Below, piece by piece: positions 1 to 10,285 of a stretch of DNA of 64,000 nucleotides. Under the pieces are notes generated by a model. That model was not told the origin of the DNA. It made no database searches and saw nothing but the letters and a program-made list of their open reading frames with translations. The position numbers and the translations under genes were made by a program. Every line of letters begins with the position of its first letter. The first letter of the stretch is position 1. Source of the stretch: Ophiostoma sp. CBS 140.51 (taxonomy: Eukaryota; Ascomycota; Sordariomycetes; Ophiostomatales; Ophiostomataceae); NCBI GenBank assembly GCA_029298735.1, contig JANSLP010000026.1, positions 124,001 to 188,000 on the forward strand, given 5' to 3'.

Positions 1-280
1 CCAGCAGCAGCAACAACAGCAGCAGGCAATGGCTACTTATGCTGCCGTCTACGGCGGCGGCAGTGCTGGTGCTAGTGGAGCGATGGGTTCCCCCTCGTCT
101 CACGCTATGTGGCAGGATGCTGCGACGGCCTGGAGCCGCAACCCGCTGGGCAAGGACGACCCGACGCATTTCCGCAACACGATGCGGCAGTCGGGCCGCA
201 TGGAGGACACCAACACGTACGACCGGAATGCGCTGTTGAGTGCTCTCGACGATACCGGCAGCCCCGGTCAGCAGCGGTGA
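1..280 (+). CDS. C-terminal end of an unidentified Gln-rich protein (5' truncated)
   Basis: The reading frame enters at base 2 with a run of CAG/CAA codons (eight Gln, then Ala-Met) and stays open to TGA at 278-280, giving about 92 residues. After the polyQ tract come a Gly/Ser/Ala-rich stretch and a more ordered tail containing WQDAATAW, HFRNTMRQSG and YDRNALLSAL. Such tails are common at the ends of fungal zinc-cluster or other transcription factors, but no DNA-binding domain lies inside the window, so the function cannot be assigned. The gene continues upstream of base 1. Its convergent neighbour is adenosine kinase on the minus strand. Coding is likely from the open frame up to the edge and the G/C-ending codons; the identity is unknown. 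Confidence 0.6.
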   Translation, partial: QQQQQQQQAMATYAAVYGGGSAGASGAMGSPSSHAMWQDAATAWSRNPLGKDDPTHFRNTMRQSGRMEDTNTYDRNALLSALDDTGSPGQQR

Positions 281-1226
281 GGAGGAGGAGAAAAAGGATT
301 GACAAAGAATAATAGCTTGGACGGAACGGCGGCCCGATTTAATTATCTTTGTTCGACAACATATTATGGGAGTGATTTTTTTTTCTCGGGTCTAGCTAGC
401 AATGATGCTACGAAGAGCGCCTAATGGAAGCAAGGACCTCGCCCGACAAGGCCAGGCAGGACGTCGCGGTAGCTGATTGACGTTCATATACCAACAGGTC
501 CAGTCTGCGGTTATGGAGAACCACGACACTGTTGAGCGACTATCAAACGAGGAGGCCCTTCAAGAGCAGGCCGTGGTTGAGTGGTGATGGGGAATTTGAT
601 GGGTAGTTGAGAAAGTTGGAATTGTAGTATTTGGTGTACTGTCTATGTAACTAAGTTATGTTGTCACCGGTCACGACACGTGACTAGTCCCTGGTATCTA
701 GCCTTGCCAGTGCCTTCTTCCCATAGACTTAATCTAACACACTTCCATCATTCTATTATGTTACGTTATCTTATTCTATCAATGTCGTTGTTCTTCTATT
801 CCAGCGTGTAGTGATACATTTCAAGTAGACCTATGGCCTGTGCTTTTCAATTCTTTCCAAACTATCAAACGTTCTAGGAGGATATCATAAGTTGAATTTT
901 GTGTGTCGTAAGCAGTTCTATGCTGCTTGTCTCTCGTTAAGCGAGATTTCAATCTCCGTCTCTTTTTGCTCTCGGGCCAGCCAGTGTGTAGCTTCCCGGT
1001 CTGCAAATTATGTGAAATATATGTCGTAAAACAAATAGTAAAAATCATACCCTCCCTGTTGTTGAAACCTGTTCAAAGACGCCGGTCCTTTTTATATGAC
1101 GGGCGTCCTCTTTTTTGCTTAGACTCCCGTTGTAAAAATGGAAAAGAAAATATGGACAAATGTGAAGAAGATTACGCAGAAATCAAGTCAAGCAGACAGT
1201 CCTAGGCAATAATACATGGTCTGTAC
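281..1226. other. Convergent intergenic region (two 3' flanks)
   Basis: These 946 bases separate two genes that end towards each other. The sequence is AT-rich and holds only short random frames. CACGTGAC near 677 is a single E-box-like hexamer without context. I see no RNA gene or repeat here. Confidence 0.6.
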
Positions 1227-2400
1227 CTATGCCTTGGGAGTGAAGGTCTGCTTGGGGTAGGGGTACGAGGCGCCGAGCTGCTTCAGCGACAGGCTGGCTA
1301 GCCACTGGCCCTGGTCGATGCTGACATCGAGGGGCTTGCCCTCGATCAGACCAGCGACGAAGCCGGCAGCGAAAGCATCACCGGCACCAATGGGGTCGAC
1401 AATGTCGTCCTTGGCAATGGTGCGGACGGAGTACTCCTTGACCTCGGTCTCGCCCTGGATGGCGACGAGCGTGGGCTGGCTGCCGTGGGTGACAATGGCG
1501 ACACGCTTGCGCTTGCCGTTCTCCTTAGGCAGGTCGGCCATGTACTGGGCAATCTTCTTGAGGTCCTCGGTGGTGGCGGTGCCGTCAACGTCGGCCAGGT
1601 CGATGTTGCTGATGCCATGGACGTTGCCAAAAGCAGCGGCCTCGGCCTCGTTGCCCAGGACGTAGTCGAGGTAGGGCAGGGTAGCGTCGAGCGCATCCTT
1701 GAAAGCCAGGGGGATAAAGGGGGCCGAAATGGACAGGACAAACGCCTTGTCGTTGGCAGCGGCCTCCTTGGCCAGGGCCATAATGGCAGGGGGGCAGACC
1801 GTCAGGTGGTAGCCGCCAATGTAGTAGGCCTCGGCACCCTGAACCAGAGGCCAGATGGCGGGGGACTGCAGGTGCTCGAGGTCGTAGTGGTTGGCGGCAC
1901 CGAGGTCCGTGATCATGGAACGGTTACCGGGGGTCACAACGACAGCGCAGCGGCCGGTGCCGACCTTCTCGTCGACGCGGTACTCAACACGCAGACCAGC
2001 CTTGGCAGCCGTCTCGGTCAGGATATCGGCGTACTTGTCCTTGCCAACACCGCCCAGGAAGACGACGCTGTCAGCAGGCAGGATGTACTGGGCACCACGG
2101 GCAGTGTTCTGGGCAGCACCACCGGCCGAGAGAGCAGCCTTGCGGTTGTTGAGGAAGTCCTCGTAGATGCCGAGGTGCTGGGGCTCAGCCAGGATAGCAT
2201 CGTTGGCCTTGATCTTGTAGGTGTCGAGGGTAGCCTGGTCGCCGTCGGCGATGATGTCTGGGTTGTCAGTGGGGGTGAATTGGACGTGGGTGATCCGAGA
2301 GAGCTCGAGGTGCATTCGAGGAGGTCAAGGAGGAGGAGGGGCACTTACCAAGGAGAGGATTCTCCAGACACAGGAGGCGGAAGTTCTTCTGGGTAGCCAT
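1227..2400 (-). CDS. ADO1: Adenosine kinase
   Basis: This cytosolic PfkB-family enzyme phosphorylates adenosine to AMP, for purine salvage and removal of adenosine released by the methyl cycle. Exons on the minus strand are 2400-2349 and 2257-1227, joined across a 91-nt intron (2348-2258; GTAAGT donor, CCCAG acceptor); the product is 360 aa, a normal family length. The start MATQKNFRLLCLENPLL runs across the junction into DIIADGDQ, matching the conserved adenosine-kinase N-terminus. The LSAGGAAQNTARGAQY sugar-kinase signature and the C-terminal DPIGAGDAF motif are present, with the GAGD anion hole at residues 308-311 and catalytic Asp311. The unspliced frame that continues upstream of 2257 lacks the conserved N-terminus, so the spliced start is preferred. 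RPL2 lies upstream in the same orientation. Confidence 0.95.
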
Positions 2401-3241
2401 TGTGGACAATTGGGTGTGGTAAACGGGGTGTGAGGTAAAGAGAGGTCGTTGGTGGGTTGAAGAGGTCGAGAAAGAGGAGAATTGAAGGAAAGGAGAGGTC
2501 CAGAACAAGAAGCGGGAGAGAGACTTGGAGAGAGGACAGAGTGAGACTGAGCTACTGTAATACTGGCGGATAGTGGTCGTGGCGGGGTTACGGGCACAGT
2601 CTGTATTGCGGGTAGCGCTGGGCCAGCAGGGTTTTCTTGCCAGAGTGGGGCAGACTGGATGTCCAGTGGAAGGAGCAGAGAGGCATTTGGTGAGCACGGC
2701 AGATGAAGATTTGAGGGGAGGCATGTTGAGGTCAAGTAGCCACAATTGAGCAATGCCTTGAATGTCACAGAAGATGGAAATGGGATGAAAGATGCTCAAT
2801 ACCTAGATCACAAGTCGGTTGATTAGCTGCCCGGTCGCTCGTGGCAAACAAACAAATATTAGATGACGAATAGGTCCATCAAAAAAGGGCAGACTCAGCA
2901 CCATCTATATTCAGACAATATTTTCACGACAGTCTGCACACACATGAGAGTATTTCTTTTATTTTTGAGAATATAGCAGAATGGCGCCTGTTCCCGGTCG
3001 TAATCTTTCCCAGGCCCCGGATTCTTGCCCCAGCACGCCCGCATCGGCACGGCGTTGTTTTTCGCCGGGAGGAGAAAGTAGGCACCCGGAACTCTCGCCC
3101 CGAAAGTTTTTTATGTTAAAAAAAAAATAGACAAAGTAATTCTTTTTTCTTCGATTTTTAAAAGAGTCCCATGCCCGTAACCGTTATTCCCGCCTTTCGT
3201 TCTCATACCAACAGACACAAAAAAGCAACAACAGCACCCAC
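2401..3241. other. Intergenic: adenosine kinase promoter and RPL2 3' flank
   Basis: Both neighbours are transcribed leftward, so this segment holds the RPL2 3'UTR (right side) and the promoter and leader of adenosine kinase (left side). The 2440-2800 part is purine-rich on the plus strand, so it is pyrimidine-rich in the sense of the gene, as is common for fungal leaders. The minus-strand frames here are shadows of that composition. Confidence 0.6.
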
Positions 3242-4222
3242 TTAGTCCTTGACCTTCTGGGTACCGCGCAGCAGACCCGTTCTCCGCGCAGCAATCAGAC
3301 CAGCCTTCTGGCCCTGGGCGGCGTATCTGGAGATGGTCGAGGCCTTACCGATATGCTGGTGGTTACCACCACCGTGAGGATGGTCGACGGGGTTCATGGC
3401 AACACCACGGGTCTTGGGCCAGCTGTTGCGCTTGACGGCGAACTTGTGCTTGGCACGCGAAGCCTCTGTGAGGGGGTTAGCATATGTCGTTACGCACACA
3501 CAATTTCATCAATCAGGGCAGGACACATACTCAGCAGGGGCTTGTCAGTACGGCCACCACCGGCAACAATGCCGATCATGCCGCGGGCCTTGCTGCTGAC
3601 GACCTTCTTGGCGCCCGACGGCAGCTTGATGCGGGTCTTGCCCTCATCGGGGTTGTGGCCGACAATGGTGATGTAGTTGCCAGACGTGCGGCCCAGAGCA
3701 CCGCGGTCGCCAGCCTTCTCCTCCACGTTGGTCACAACGGTACCCTCGGGCATCGAGCCCAGGGGCAGGATGTTGCCAATGGTCAGAGTGGCGTTCTTGC
3801 CGGCGTAGACGAACTGTCCGGTGTACATGCCCTCGTTGGCAATCATCGTCTCGGTGTGCAGCTTGAACCGGTAGGGGTCACGGAACGAGACACGGGCCAG
3901 GGGAGCGCCCCGACCGGGGTCGTGGATGATCTCACGGACAATGCCGCGGATGTAGCCGTGGCGTTCGGCATAGTCGAGCTGGCGGAACTTGGCGGGGTTC
4001 TTCCGAAGGCGAGTGATCTGTGATGTGTGAGTGGGTGGTCTTCTTCATGGTTCTCCTTGTTCGAGTCGGATTGTGATGCTGTCAATTGGGCCAGATGTTT
4101 CCATCTTCGACCCCTTCCTGGCCATCATCCCTCGTCCTTCATCTCTCATTCAATCGGGGTGTACGTACGGCCTTGAAGATGCCGCCAGCACCCTTGCGCT
4201 GATTGCGAATAACGCGACCCAT
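3242..4222 (-). CDS. RPL2: 60S ribosomal protein uL2 (RPL2/L8e)
   Basis: This is a universal large-subunit protein at the peptidyl-transferase centre. Coding exons on the minus strand are 4222-4169, 4017-3531 and 3465-3242, with introns of 151 nt (4168-4018) and 65 nt (3530-3466). The product is 254 aa, the same length as yeast Rpl2. The protein opens with MGRVIRNQRKGAG and carries RGIVREIIHDPGRGAPLA, SGNYITIVGHNPDEGKTRIK and the diagnostic MNPVDHPHGGGNHQHIGKAS near the C-terminus, which includes the conserved His that is modified in eukaryotes. The second junction restores LLKASRAKHKF, as in other fungi. The intron after codon 18 is phase 0. A further intron probably interrupts the 5'UTR (see 4258-4650). 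Strong G/C-ending codon use fits high expression. Confidence 0.97.
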
Positions 4223-4257
4223 GGCTCCGGATTATATGAAAATGGGGTATCGGAGTC

Positions 4258-4650
4258 CTGCAACGAAGAAAGAAACACTATTTAGTAAATTGTTCGAAGA
4301 AAAGATCAAGAGATCAAAGTCGATGCAGATGCAGTTCGATGTCGTCGGTCGCTGGCCGTCGTCGAAGGAGAATCCAGAGCGTGCAGAAACTGTCGTCCGA
4401 ATATGTCGTCGTCGTCCAAGAGAATTGCCTGCGAGAAAAACCTTTCGTCGTGCAGAAGCCCAGCCCGGAAAGCGTCACGACCGCACGCTGAAAAAATCTC
4501 TGAATCTCCGGAGAAAAAAACTCTTTTTGGCGATGTCGTCGAGACGAGTGTCGTGCACGCAATGAACAATCGAGCGAGAAAAGGCCGTTGCGATCGAGAT
4601 ATCGTTGGGAAAACTGTCTGAATGTCTGAATGTAGGGGGTGCTGGCTTAC
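4258..4650 (-). other. Probable 5'UTR intron of RPL2 (393 nt)
   Basis: On the minus strand a GTAAGC donor at 4650 and a TTTCTTTCTTCGTTGCAG acceptor ending at 4258 frame a 393-nt segment. The acceptor lies 35 nt upstream of the RPL2 ATG. A branch-like TTTACTAAAT precedes the pyrimidine tract. This is longer than any coding intron in the window. I looked for C/D snoRNA boxes (RTGATGA, CTGA) in sense orientation and found none. Inferred from splice signals only. Confidence 0.55.
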
Positions 4651-4892
4651 CCTTTTGGATGGTTGATGGTGGTGATTAGGTAGAGGGAGGAAAAAGTTGG
4701 AATTTTCGAGATGCACCCGCTTTGTCGATTCTTTTGCGAGAGTGGGAGAGTGGACCAAACACACACAAGCAACACACCAAAATAATTTTTTTCTGCGCTT
4801 GGGGGTTTTAGTCTGAATCAGGGTTACCAGCCCGCCCTAAACCGTTAGTCATCCTATTTTTTGCACCAAATTTTCCGGCCTGCTAAATTAAG

Positions 4893-4900
4893 TCACGTGA
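4893..4900. promoter_or_regulatory. Palindromic TCACGTGA site upstream of RPL2
   Basis: A perfect 8-bp palindrome with a CACGTG core lies about 240 bp upstream of the RPL2 5'UTR intron donor and about 195 bp upstream of the first ATG of the small transcript region at 5.1 kb. CACGTG is the core of bHLH (Cbf1/SREBP-type) sites. A telobox-like TTAGGG (minus strand, near 4836-4841) lies between it and RPL2. TTAGGG motifs are bound by Tbf1-type factors at ribosomal-protein promoters in several fungi. Binding is not shown. Confidence 0.35.
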
Positions 4901-5152
4901 AATGATGCTCTTATCGATAACAGAAATGATACAGTGTTGATTAACAGTTTCTGTCACTAAACAACACGGTGTTAAAATGGGTCATCGCGCCCCACTCAAC
5001 CGTGACTTAACGCGCCGTCTCCCACACCACTTCCCGACCTCACTCGCTCTTCTCATCTGATACATTGCTGCCATCACGGCCATCAACGACGAGATGAAGA
5101 TGAATTTGCAGCTTTTTACTGTTGTTTCTGTTCGTGTTCATGTGTATGATAG

Positions 5153-5504
5153 ATGTGTGTTCTAAATGTCGATTCAGTGAAACATCTTCCACCAGTCAAG
5201 AACTCCATCAAAACCCGCACTACTCCAGGTATGTTCTTTTCTGTTCATTTGATATTCCTAGCCCTAACCGTCTATTCTCTGTTCCTGAACGACCTGCTAA
5301 CATTTTGTAGCTTTGCGGAAATTCGAGTTTGTTATGGGCGGCTTTTACGCCAGCCGGGATGTGCGAGACCACTCTCAGCCATCTCCAACTCCTCTCAAAC
5401 AGCACCCTTGCATCCAAATTTGCTGTATCTCGAGTGAGATACCCAACAAGCATACAACGAGCACATACAATGGGTATAGTGCCTGTTATACCAGTCTCAA
5501 GTGA
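5153..5504 (+). CDS. Candidate small spliced gene or transcript, unknown function
   Basis: A textbook intron lies at 5229-5310 (82 nt): GTATGT donor, TGCTAAC branch, ATTTTGTAG acceptor. Joining the flanks keeps one frame open from ATG 5153 to TGA 5504 (89 codons), reading NSIKTRTTP across the join into ALRKFEFVMGGFYASRDVRD. An in-frame stop immediately precedes the ATG, so the real start may lie in another exon. The basic, Thr/Ser-rich N-terminal part would suit a mitochondrial protein, but I recognise no family. GC3 is lower than in neighbouring genes. Alternatives are a spliced noncoding RNA or a spliced 5'UTR of the gene at 6825. The intron is much better supported than the protein. Confidence 0.3.
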
Positions 5505-6824
5505 GATGGATATGTTTGTGGCAGCGAGATGCATTGGGTCCACCGCACAGCAGCTGCCAGGGAGTTGCTCCAGCCGTAGCAAATAGGACTGTGCGGACCC
5601 AGAACCAGGTTCAACTCTGAGCACACCGACTTATGTCGTCCTTCCATCATAGAAAGTCTATGATATGCCTCAGGCAAATGATAGGCATCAAGTGTTGGCA
5701 GCTTTTGCCAGCCTGCCACAGGGTTGTCCTCCGTTTCTGTCCTTTGCTCTCTTTATGTTTCCAGGTGGAGCGGGGTTATATCCGGTTCCATCCCAGCGTA
5801 TTCTTGCGTGCCCTATGTCTCCCACAACTCGTCACCGCCATCACCACGAGCCAATGCCCACCCATAAGCATCACTGGACTGCATATCCAGCCCAACATGG
5901 GTCGTTTTTCCTTTCTTGGACACAAGATATGTCGATGTCGATACTATCACGAAGATTGTTTGAATGTGGTAGGCATAATCGTTATGATTTCTCGTCATGT
6001 TTACGGAATTCATGGTCTATCCAAAGAGAAGGAGATAGTATGGGCTCAAAAGCACAAGCATAATGATGGCAATGCTGGAGTGCTTGTGCGGTGTTATTCA
6101 TCCGGGGGACGCCCTTGGTCCAATAGCTGGCAGATAGAACGTGTCTGTGGTGTCTGCTGTTATGACTGCCAGCAAAAGATGTATGGCGCGCCTGACAGCA
6201 AAAGAAGGAAAAACGGTCGTGGCGGGAATTTGCGTTGCGCCCTGTGTGTTTGGCCGCCCCTTCTAAAAGTAGGTCGCAATCTGCTCCGTAATTGTTGTAG
6301 TGCAAGGAAAGGGAAGGAACGCGGCTCTCGTTTTAGCTCTTTAGTCCCGAAAGGCAATTGCAACCTTTTTCCCTTGGGCCCCATGCTCTTTGCACTTGCC
6401 TTCACTTTCCTTTCCAATCAACTTCTCTTATTTTACAAAGGCATCTTTAATCGTCGCCAAACAATAATTCTCAACAATTCTCATCCTCGACACACGTGTC
6501 TACTGTTGCGCGCATCTGTCCTACTTTGCATTGCCATCGCGCGACAACGAACGCCCTCCCCGCGACACGTTCCTAACTGTGCGAAACCCGTGGCCTCGCA
6601 AAGGACTCGACGCGTCTCGAAAGGTGCCCATTTGGAACCCCACACTCCCTTTCTCCCAGCAAAAAAGAAAGGAAGTTCGACACGTCCCAAAAAGCAAGGC
6701 AACACGACAGAAAGACAAAAGAGAAAGAATATCCAGAACCACAACACGAATTGCTACGTCCAATACGCATCATCCACACGACCACATCCTCTTTTCCTCC
6801 TTTCCCTACACCACAACCACAGAC
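5505..6824. other. Intergenic: promoter and leader of the 6825 gene
   Basis: No gene is supported here. The last 500 bp upstream of the ATG at 6825 are C/A-rich and low in T, typical of a leader. A frame open from 5633 to 7084 runs into the next gene in another phase and is judged spurious (Cys/Arg/His-rich, no coding bias). Confidence 0.5.
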
Positions 6825-9083
6825 ATGTCGTCCGACGACGAGCTCTCCGACCTCTCGTCGTTGTCGTCGCTTTCACCGGCCCCAACCGACGACGAGTCCG
6901 ACCTCCAATTGCGCCCCGAGAAGGGCATCCTCAAGTTCTTTCACAAGGTGCCCAAGCCCAAGACCACAATCAAGCTCACAAACAAGGGCAAGGCAGCTGC
7001 CACAGCCGCCTCGAGCACGACAAAAAAGGGCAGCAAGAAGAAGGCTGCCGCGGGCAAGAAGGCCGACACGAAGCAAGAAGATAGCGACGACAGCGACGCG
7101 AAGGCAGAAAAGCGCCACCGGGAACCATCACCACCGCACGAGTACGTGCTTGCCGACAACCCAGATATTGCTGTGAGTCTTTTCTTTGCGCTGTTGACGC
7201 GAAATGTCGCGTCCCGTTGTCAATTTACGCGCGTCCACGAAGTAAATGCTAACTTTATGCCTCCCCAGTTCATCGTTCTGTTCCGCAACCGCTTCGCCGA
7301 GGCTTTCTCCAAGAATATGGTCAACTTTGGCCCCCAAGAGCTCGAGCGCGACATTGTCGACAGTGTACCCAGCGAGCGTGTTGAGTACTTCCTTTGCGCG
7401 CTGCTCAAGCTCCTGCTGAACCGCCAGCAAGACGTAAAGTGAGTGCCATACCTTCCCTTCTCTCCAACAACCACTGTTCCCCCATCTCTAACCACTCTTC
7501 CTCTTCACAGACCCGGTCACTACCACCGCGCCCTCGATGAAGCCGTCCAGTCACACAAGTCACAATGGGTCTCTGCCTGGACAGAGAACCCGCTCGCCGA
7601 CGGCAAGACCTTCCAGACCATGATGCCCACCGAACGCCTCACCCTCCTGCGCGCCCTCGTCCTCTGGGCCATGTCCTCGTCCAAGGTCATTCGCGACATC
7701 ATCGAACAAGCATACAAGGGCAAGCGGAAAGATGAGGACGCCAACGTGCCCGTGTCCGTCCAGTCCTGGGGCAATGACAGCGACAAGCGACGCTACTACC
7801 TTGTCGAGGGTCGCGACGACACCGCGTTCCGTGTCTACCGCGAAAGCAACCCGGCCGGTTTTATCAACCGTACATGGTGGAGCGTCGCGGGTTCCATTGA
7901 CGAGATCAAGGTGCTGATTGAGCGGCTCGAGACACACGACGGTGGGCCCAAGGCCCGGAAACTGGCCAAGCGGCTGCAGGAAGAGATTCCGCGCTTTGAG
8001 GCGGGCGAGGAGAAGCGCCGCCGCAGAGAGTACCGCCAGCAGCAGCGCGACCGGTTCAAGCGGCCCGAGCCTGGCTACTCGCTCTATGAGGGCCGCACGC
8101 GTGGCAAGCGCGTAAAGTACACGTACTCGGACGACGAGGATTTTTACACCGACTCGACGGACCTGCGCCGGTCGTCGCGCAACACGGGCACGCACACCCC
8201 TGCCGAGCCCGTCACAACAGCCAGCGGACGTCAGATCCGCGCACCCAGCCGGCTCAACGGCGGCTTCAGCGCCACAGCGAGCATCCAGGGCGACTCTGCT
8301 ATGGACGCCGACGCCGAAGCTACGGGCGGTGAGGAGCGCGAGCTGTCGGTGGGCCCCACGGGCCGGCCACGCCGGTCCGCTGCCGTGAACCACAGCCGGA
8401 ACGGCTGGGACAAGAAGGAGGCGGAGGAGTACGACGAGTACGACTCACAAGCCGATGAGGAGGACGAGGAAGAGGAGGAGAACCACAGCGAACCGGATCT
8501 CGGTGACGACGAAGAGGACGAGGATGAGGAGGCCTTTGAGGAGGGCAAGGACGCTATGCTGCTAGATGAGGAGGAGGAGGCCGATGTGGCCGACAAGAGC
8601 AACGGCAGTGCTGTCGTCAAGCTCTCTGTCAAGGCCGTGCTTGACAAGGGTACCGGCAAGTGGGAGAAGGGCGGTGAGGGTGAGGAAGCTGTAGAGACCC
8701 AAACAGCAACAGCCACGTCGACACAGCGGTTGTCTGGTGCTTCAACACCGGTCAACGGCAACAGCAAGGACCACGACGACAACGAGGCTGATGTGACCAT
8801 GACGGGCTCCATCACACAGAGCAGCGACGCCACAGCGACGTCACCCGTTGTGCAGCACGTGGCGTCTGAGTCAAAGGAGGACGCATTGGTGGACAAGCCC
8901 GTTAACGAGAATGGCGCGGCACCAGAAGGAGAAGAAGAGCCCACTAAGGAGCCTGTCCGCGCCGGCACGCCGGGCAAGGAGAACGGTGTGCCGGCAAGCG
9001 TGACATCGGCGGCGCTGGCTTACCGTGGCAGCCCGGAGAAGACGCACCAGACACCACGGCCCGTGGATGTGGCTGGGAACTAG
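6825..9083 (+). CDS. DDT/WHIM-type chromatin-remodelling accessory protein (RSF1-like)
   Basis: Likely a nuclear non-catalytic partner of an ISWI-type remodeller. Exons are 6825-7172, 7269-7438 and 7511-9083 (introns of 96 and 72 nt), giving 696 aa. A Ser/Asp-rich start (MSSDDELSDLSSLSSLSP) and a Lys/Ala-rich basic stretch (about 45-90) precede a helical DDT-like region (about 108-235: VLFRNRFAEAFSK, YFLCALLKLLLN, LLRALVLWAMS). A WHIM-like segment follows (about 265-320: RRYYLVEGRDDTAFRVYRES, NRTWWSVAGSIDEIKVLIERL), resembling RSF1/ACF-type proteins. The C-terminal half is disordered and strongly acidic. The start is supported by the leader and the absence of an earlier in-frame candidate. 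No PHD finger is visible, unlike animal RSF1. The family call rests on motif memory; the exact orthologue (for example a Neurospora ISWI accessory factor) is uncertain. Confidence 0.7.
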
Positions 9084-9643
9084 ACATGGAAGACACAGGA
9101 GGCATATATATCTAATCGGGGCGTGTTGTTCTTTTCATTTTCATTTCATTGGTACTTTTTCATGTTCATATTGTTACTATCATCGTTTATATTTGCGGGT
9201 TTCATTTGGACCTTCTTCTTTGCGAACGCGGCATTGTTCATTTTCATCATTATGGAATTGGTTCTAAAGATTGGGAAAGGTTTGCGTCTGGGTGAGAAAG
9301 GAAGCGAGTCGGCGTCTGCACTGATAAAAGATAGGATCGGTTTGCCTTGTTTTCGATCTGTTTGTCCAGCATTGACTGGTTCTGTTTTCAATATTTATAG
9401 CATCACATCGTGTCTTCTTACACTCATGCATTATCGGTCGGGGAAAGCATTCGTCATCTACAGATCATCATCAATGGCTCATAGACTGGGAAATTTAATG
9501 ATATGCTCCATTCAAATAGTAGATGCTGCCCATCTCGTATGCTTGTCTAAACCAAAGTCGTCCCATAAGTGTCGTTTATGCTGATATGCGCCAATATGTA
9601 CAAATTGTGTCCCCTTTCTCGGACAGCCCTCCCATCCATTCTC
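9084..9643. other. Convergent 3' flanks
   Basis: 560 bases of T-rich sequence between two gene ends. An open plus frame (9123-9584) encodes a Phe/Ser/Leu-rich peptide that reflects T-richness and looks non-genic. Nothing else seen. Confidence 0.6.
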
Positions 9644-10285
9644 CTAATATTGCCTTTGCGGGACAGACCGTTCTGCCGATGCCACCGCAGCCAGGGCTCC
9701 CGTGCCTGGGATCGTCCAGTTGTTCACGCCCCACCACCAACGCCGTACCCGTGCGCCGACGGACTGTCCGCTCAACTTGGACGCCCGGTTCCAGTACTGC
9801 CAGCCACAGACCGCCAGGTTGTAGAGCAGACCCTGCACAAAGGGCATCAGCACCTGGTCCCGCACCGTCACCAGTCCCACCTTCCACCACGTATCGGCTG
9901 CCGCCAGACTGCGCAGGTAGCTCTGCTCGAAGCGCAGGTCGGGAAGGGGCGGCAGCTGCTGGTGTGGGCGCGAGGCGGCATGTCTGCCATAGCGGCCACC
10001 ACTCCGGTCGACGGTCGGGTCCCATGGCCGGATGACGCTGTACGGGCTGTTACCCTCCTCATCGTCCTCTTCATCTTCGTCTTCGTCTTCATCGTCCAAC
10101 GGGTCGAGTTCAAGCGGGTCCTCGTCGAGCTCTTGTGCTTTGAGGCTGCTCTCCTTCTCGAGAACGACCGGCTCTCGGGTATCGGCGGCCGTCGACGGCG
10201 CAAGGTCACGCTCGGCCGACGGGTTGTGAACAATGTGGGCCGTCTGGATCGTCTCGGCGATCTGGAGGGGGACGGAGGAGGCCAT
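9644..10285 (-). CDS. DUF1770-like fungal protein
   Basis: Single-exon gene of 213 aa with ATG at 10285-10283 and TAG at 9646-9644. It starts MASSVPLQIAETIQTAHIVHN, then has a very acidic block (about 54-80; a run of Asp/Glu), then SVIRPWDPTVDRSGG and LPPLPDLRFEQSYLRSLAAAD. A hydrophobic C-terminal helix region follows (VRDQVLMPFVQGLLYNLAVCGWQYWNR). The order 'AETIQTAHI - acidic - SVIRP - PPLPDLRFEQSYL - DTW - RDQVL - G' matches my memory of the fungal DUF1770 family, whose function is unknown. The hydrophobic segment could be a membrane anchor or re-entrant helix. It is head-to-head with eRF1 across about 1 kb. Confidence 0.7.
   Translation of the reverse strand: MASSVPLQIAETIQTAHIVHNPSAERDLAPSTAADTREPVVLEKESSLKAQELDEDPLELDPLDDEDEDEDEEDDEEGNSPYSVIRPWDPTVDRSGGRYGRHAASRPHQQLPPLPDLRFEQSYLRSLAAADTWWKVGLVTVRDQVLMPFVQGLLYNLAVCGWQYWNRASKLSGQSVGARVRRWWWGVNNWTIPGTGALAAVASAERSVPQRQY

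Noticed and set aside
1485..2396. 303-codon plus frame antisense to adenosine kinase
   Set aside because: Shadow of a high-GC3 coding strand. The product is Val/Gly-rich with no family resemblance.
5633..7084. 483-codon plus-strand open frame
   Set aside because: It overlaps the well-supported first exon of the 6825 gene in another phase. Its product is Cys/Arg/His-rich with no recognisable domain or codon bias, so it is a chance frame.
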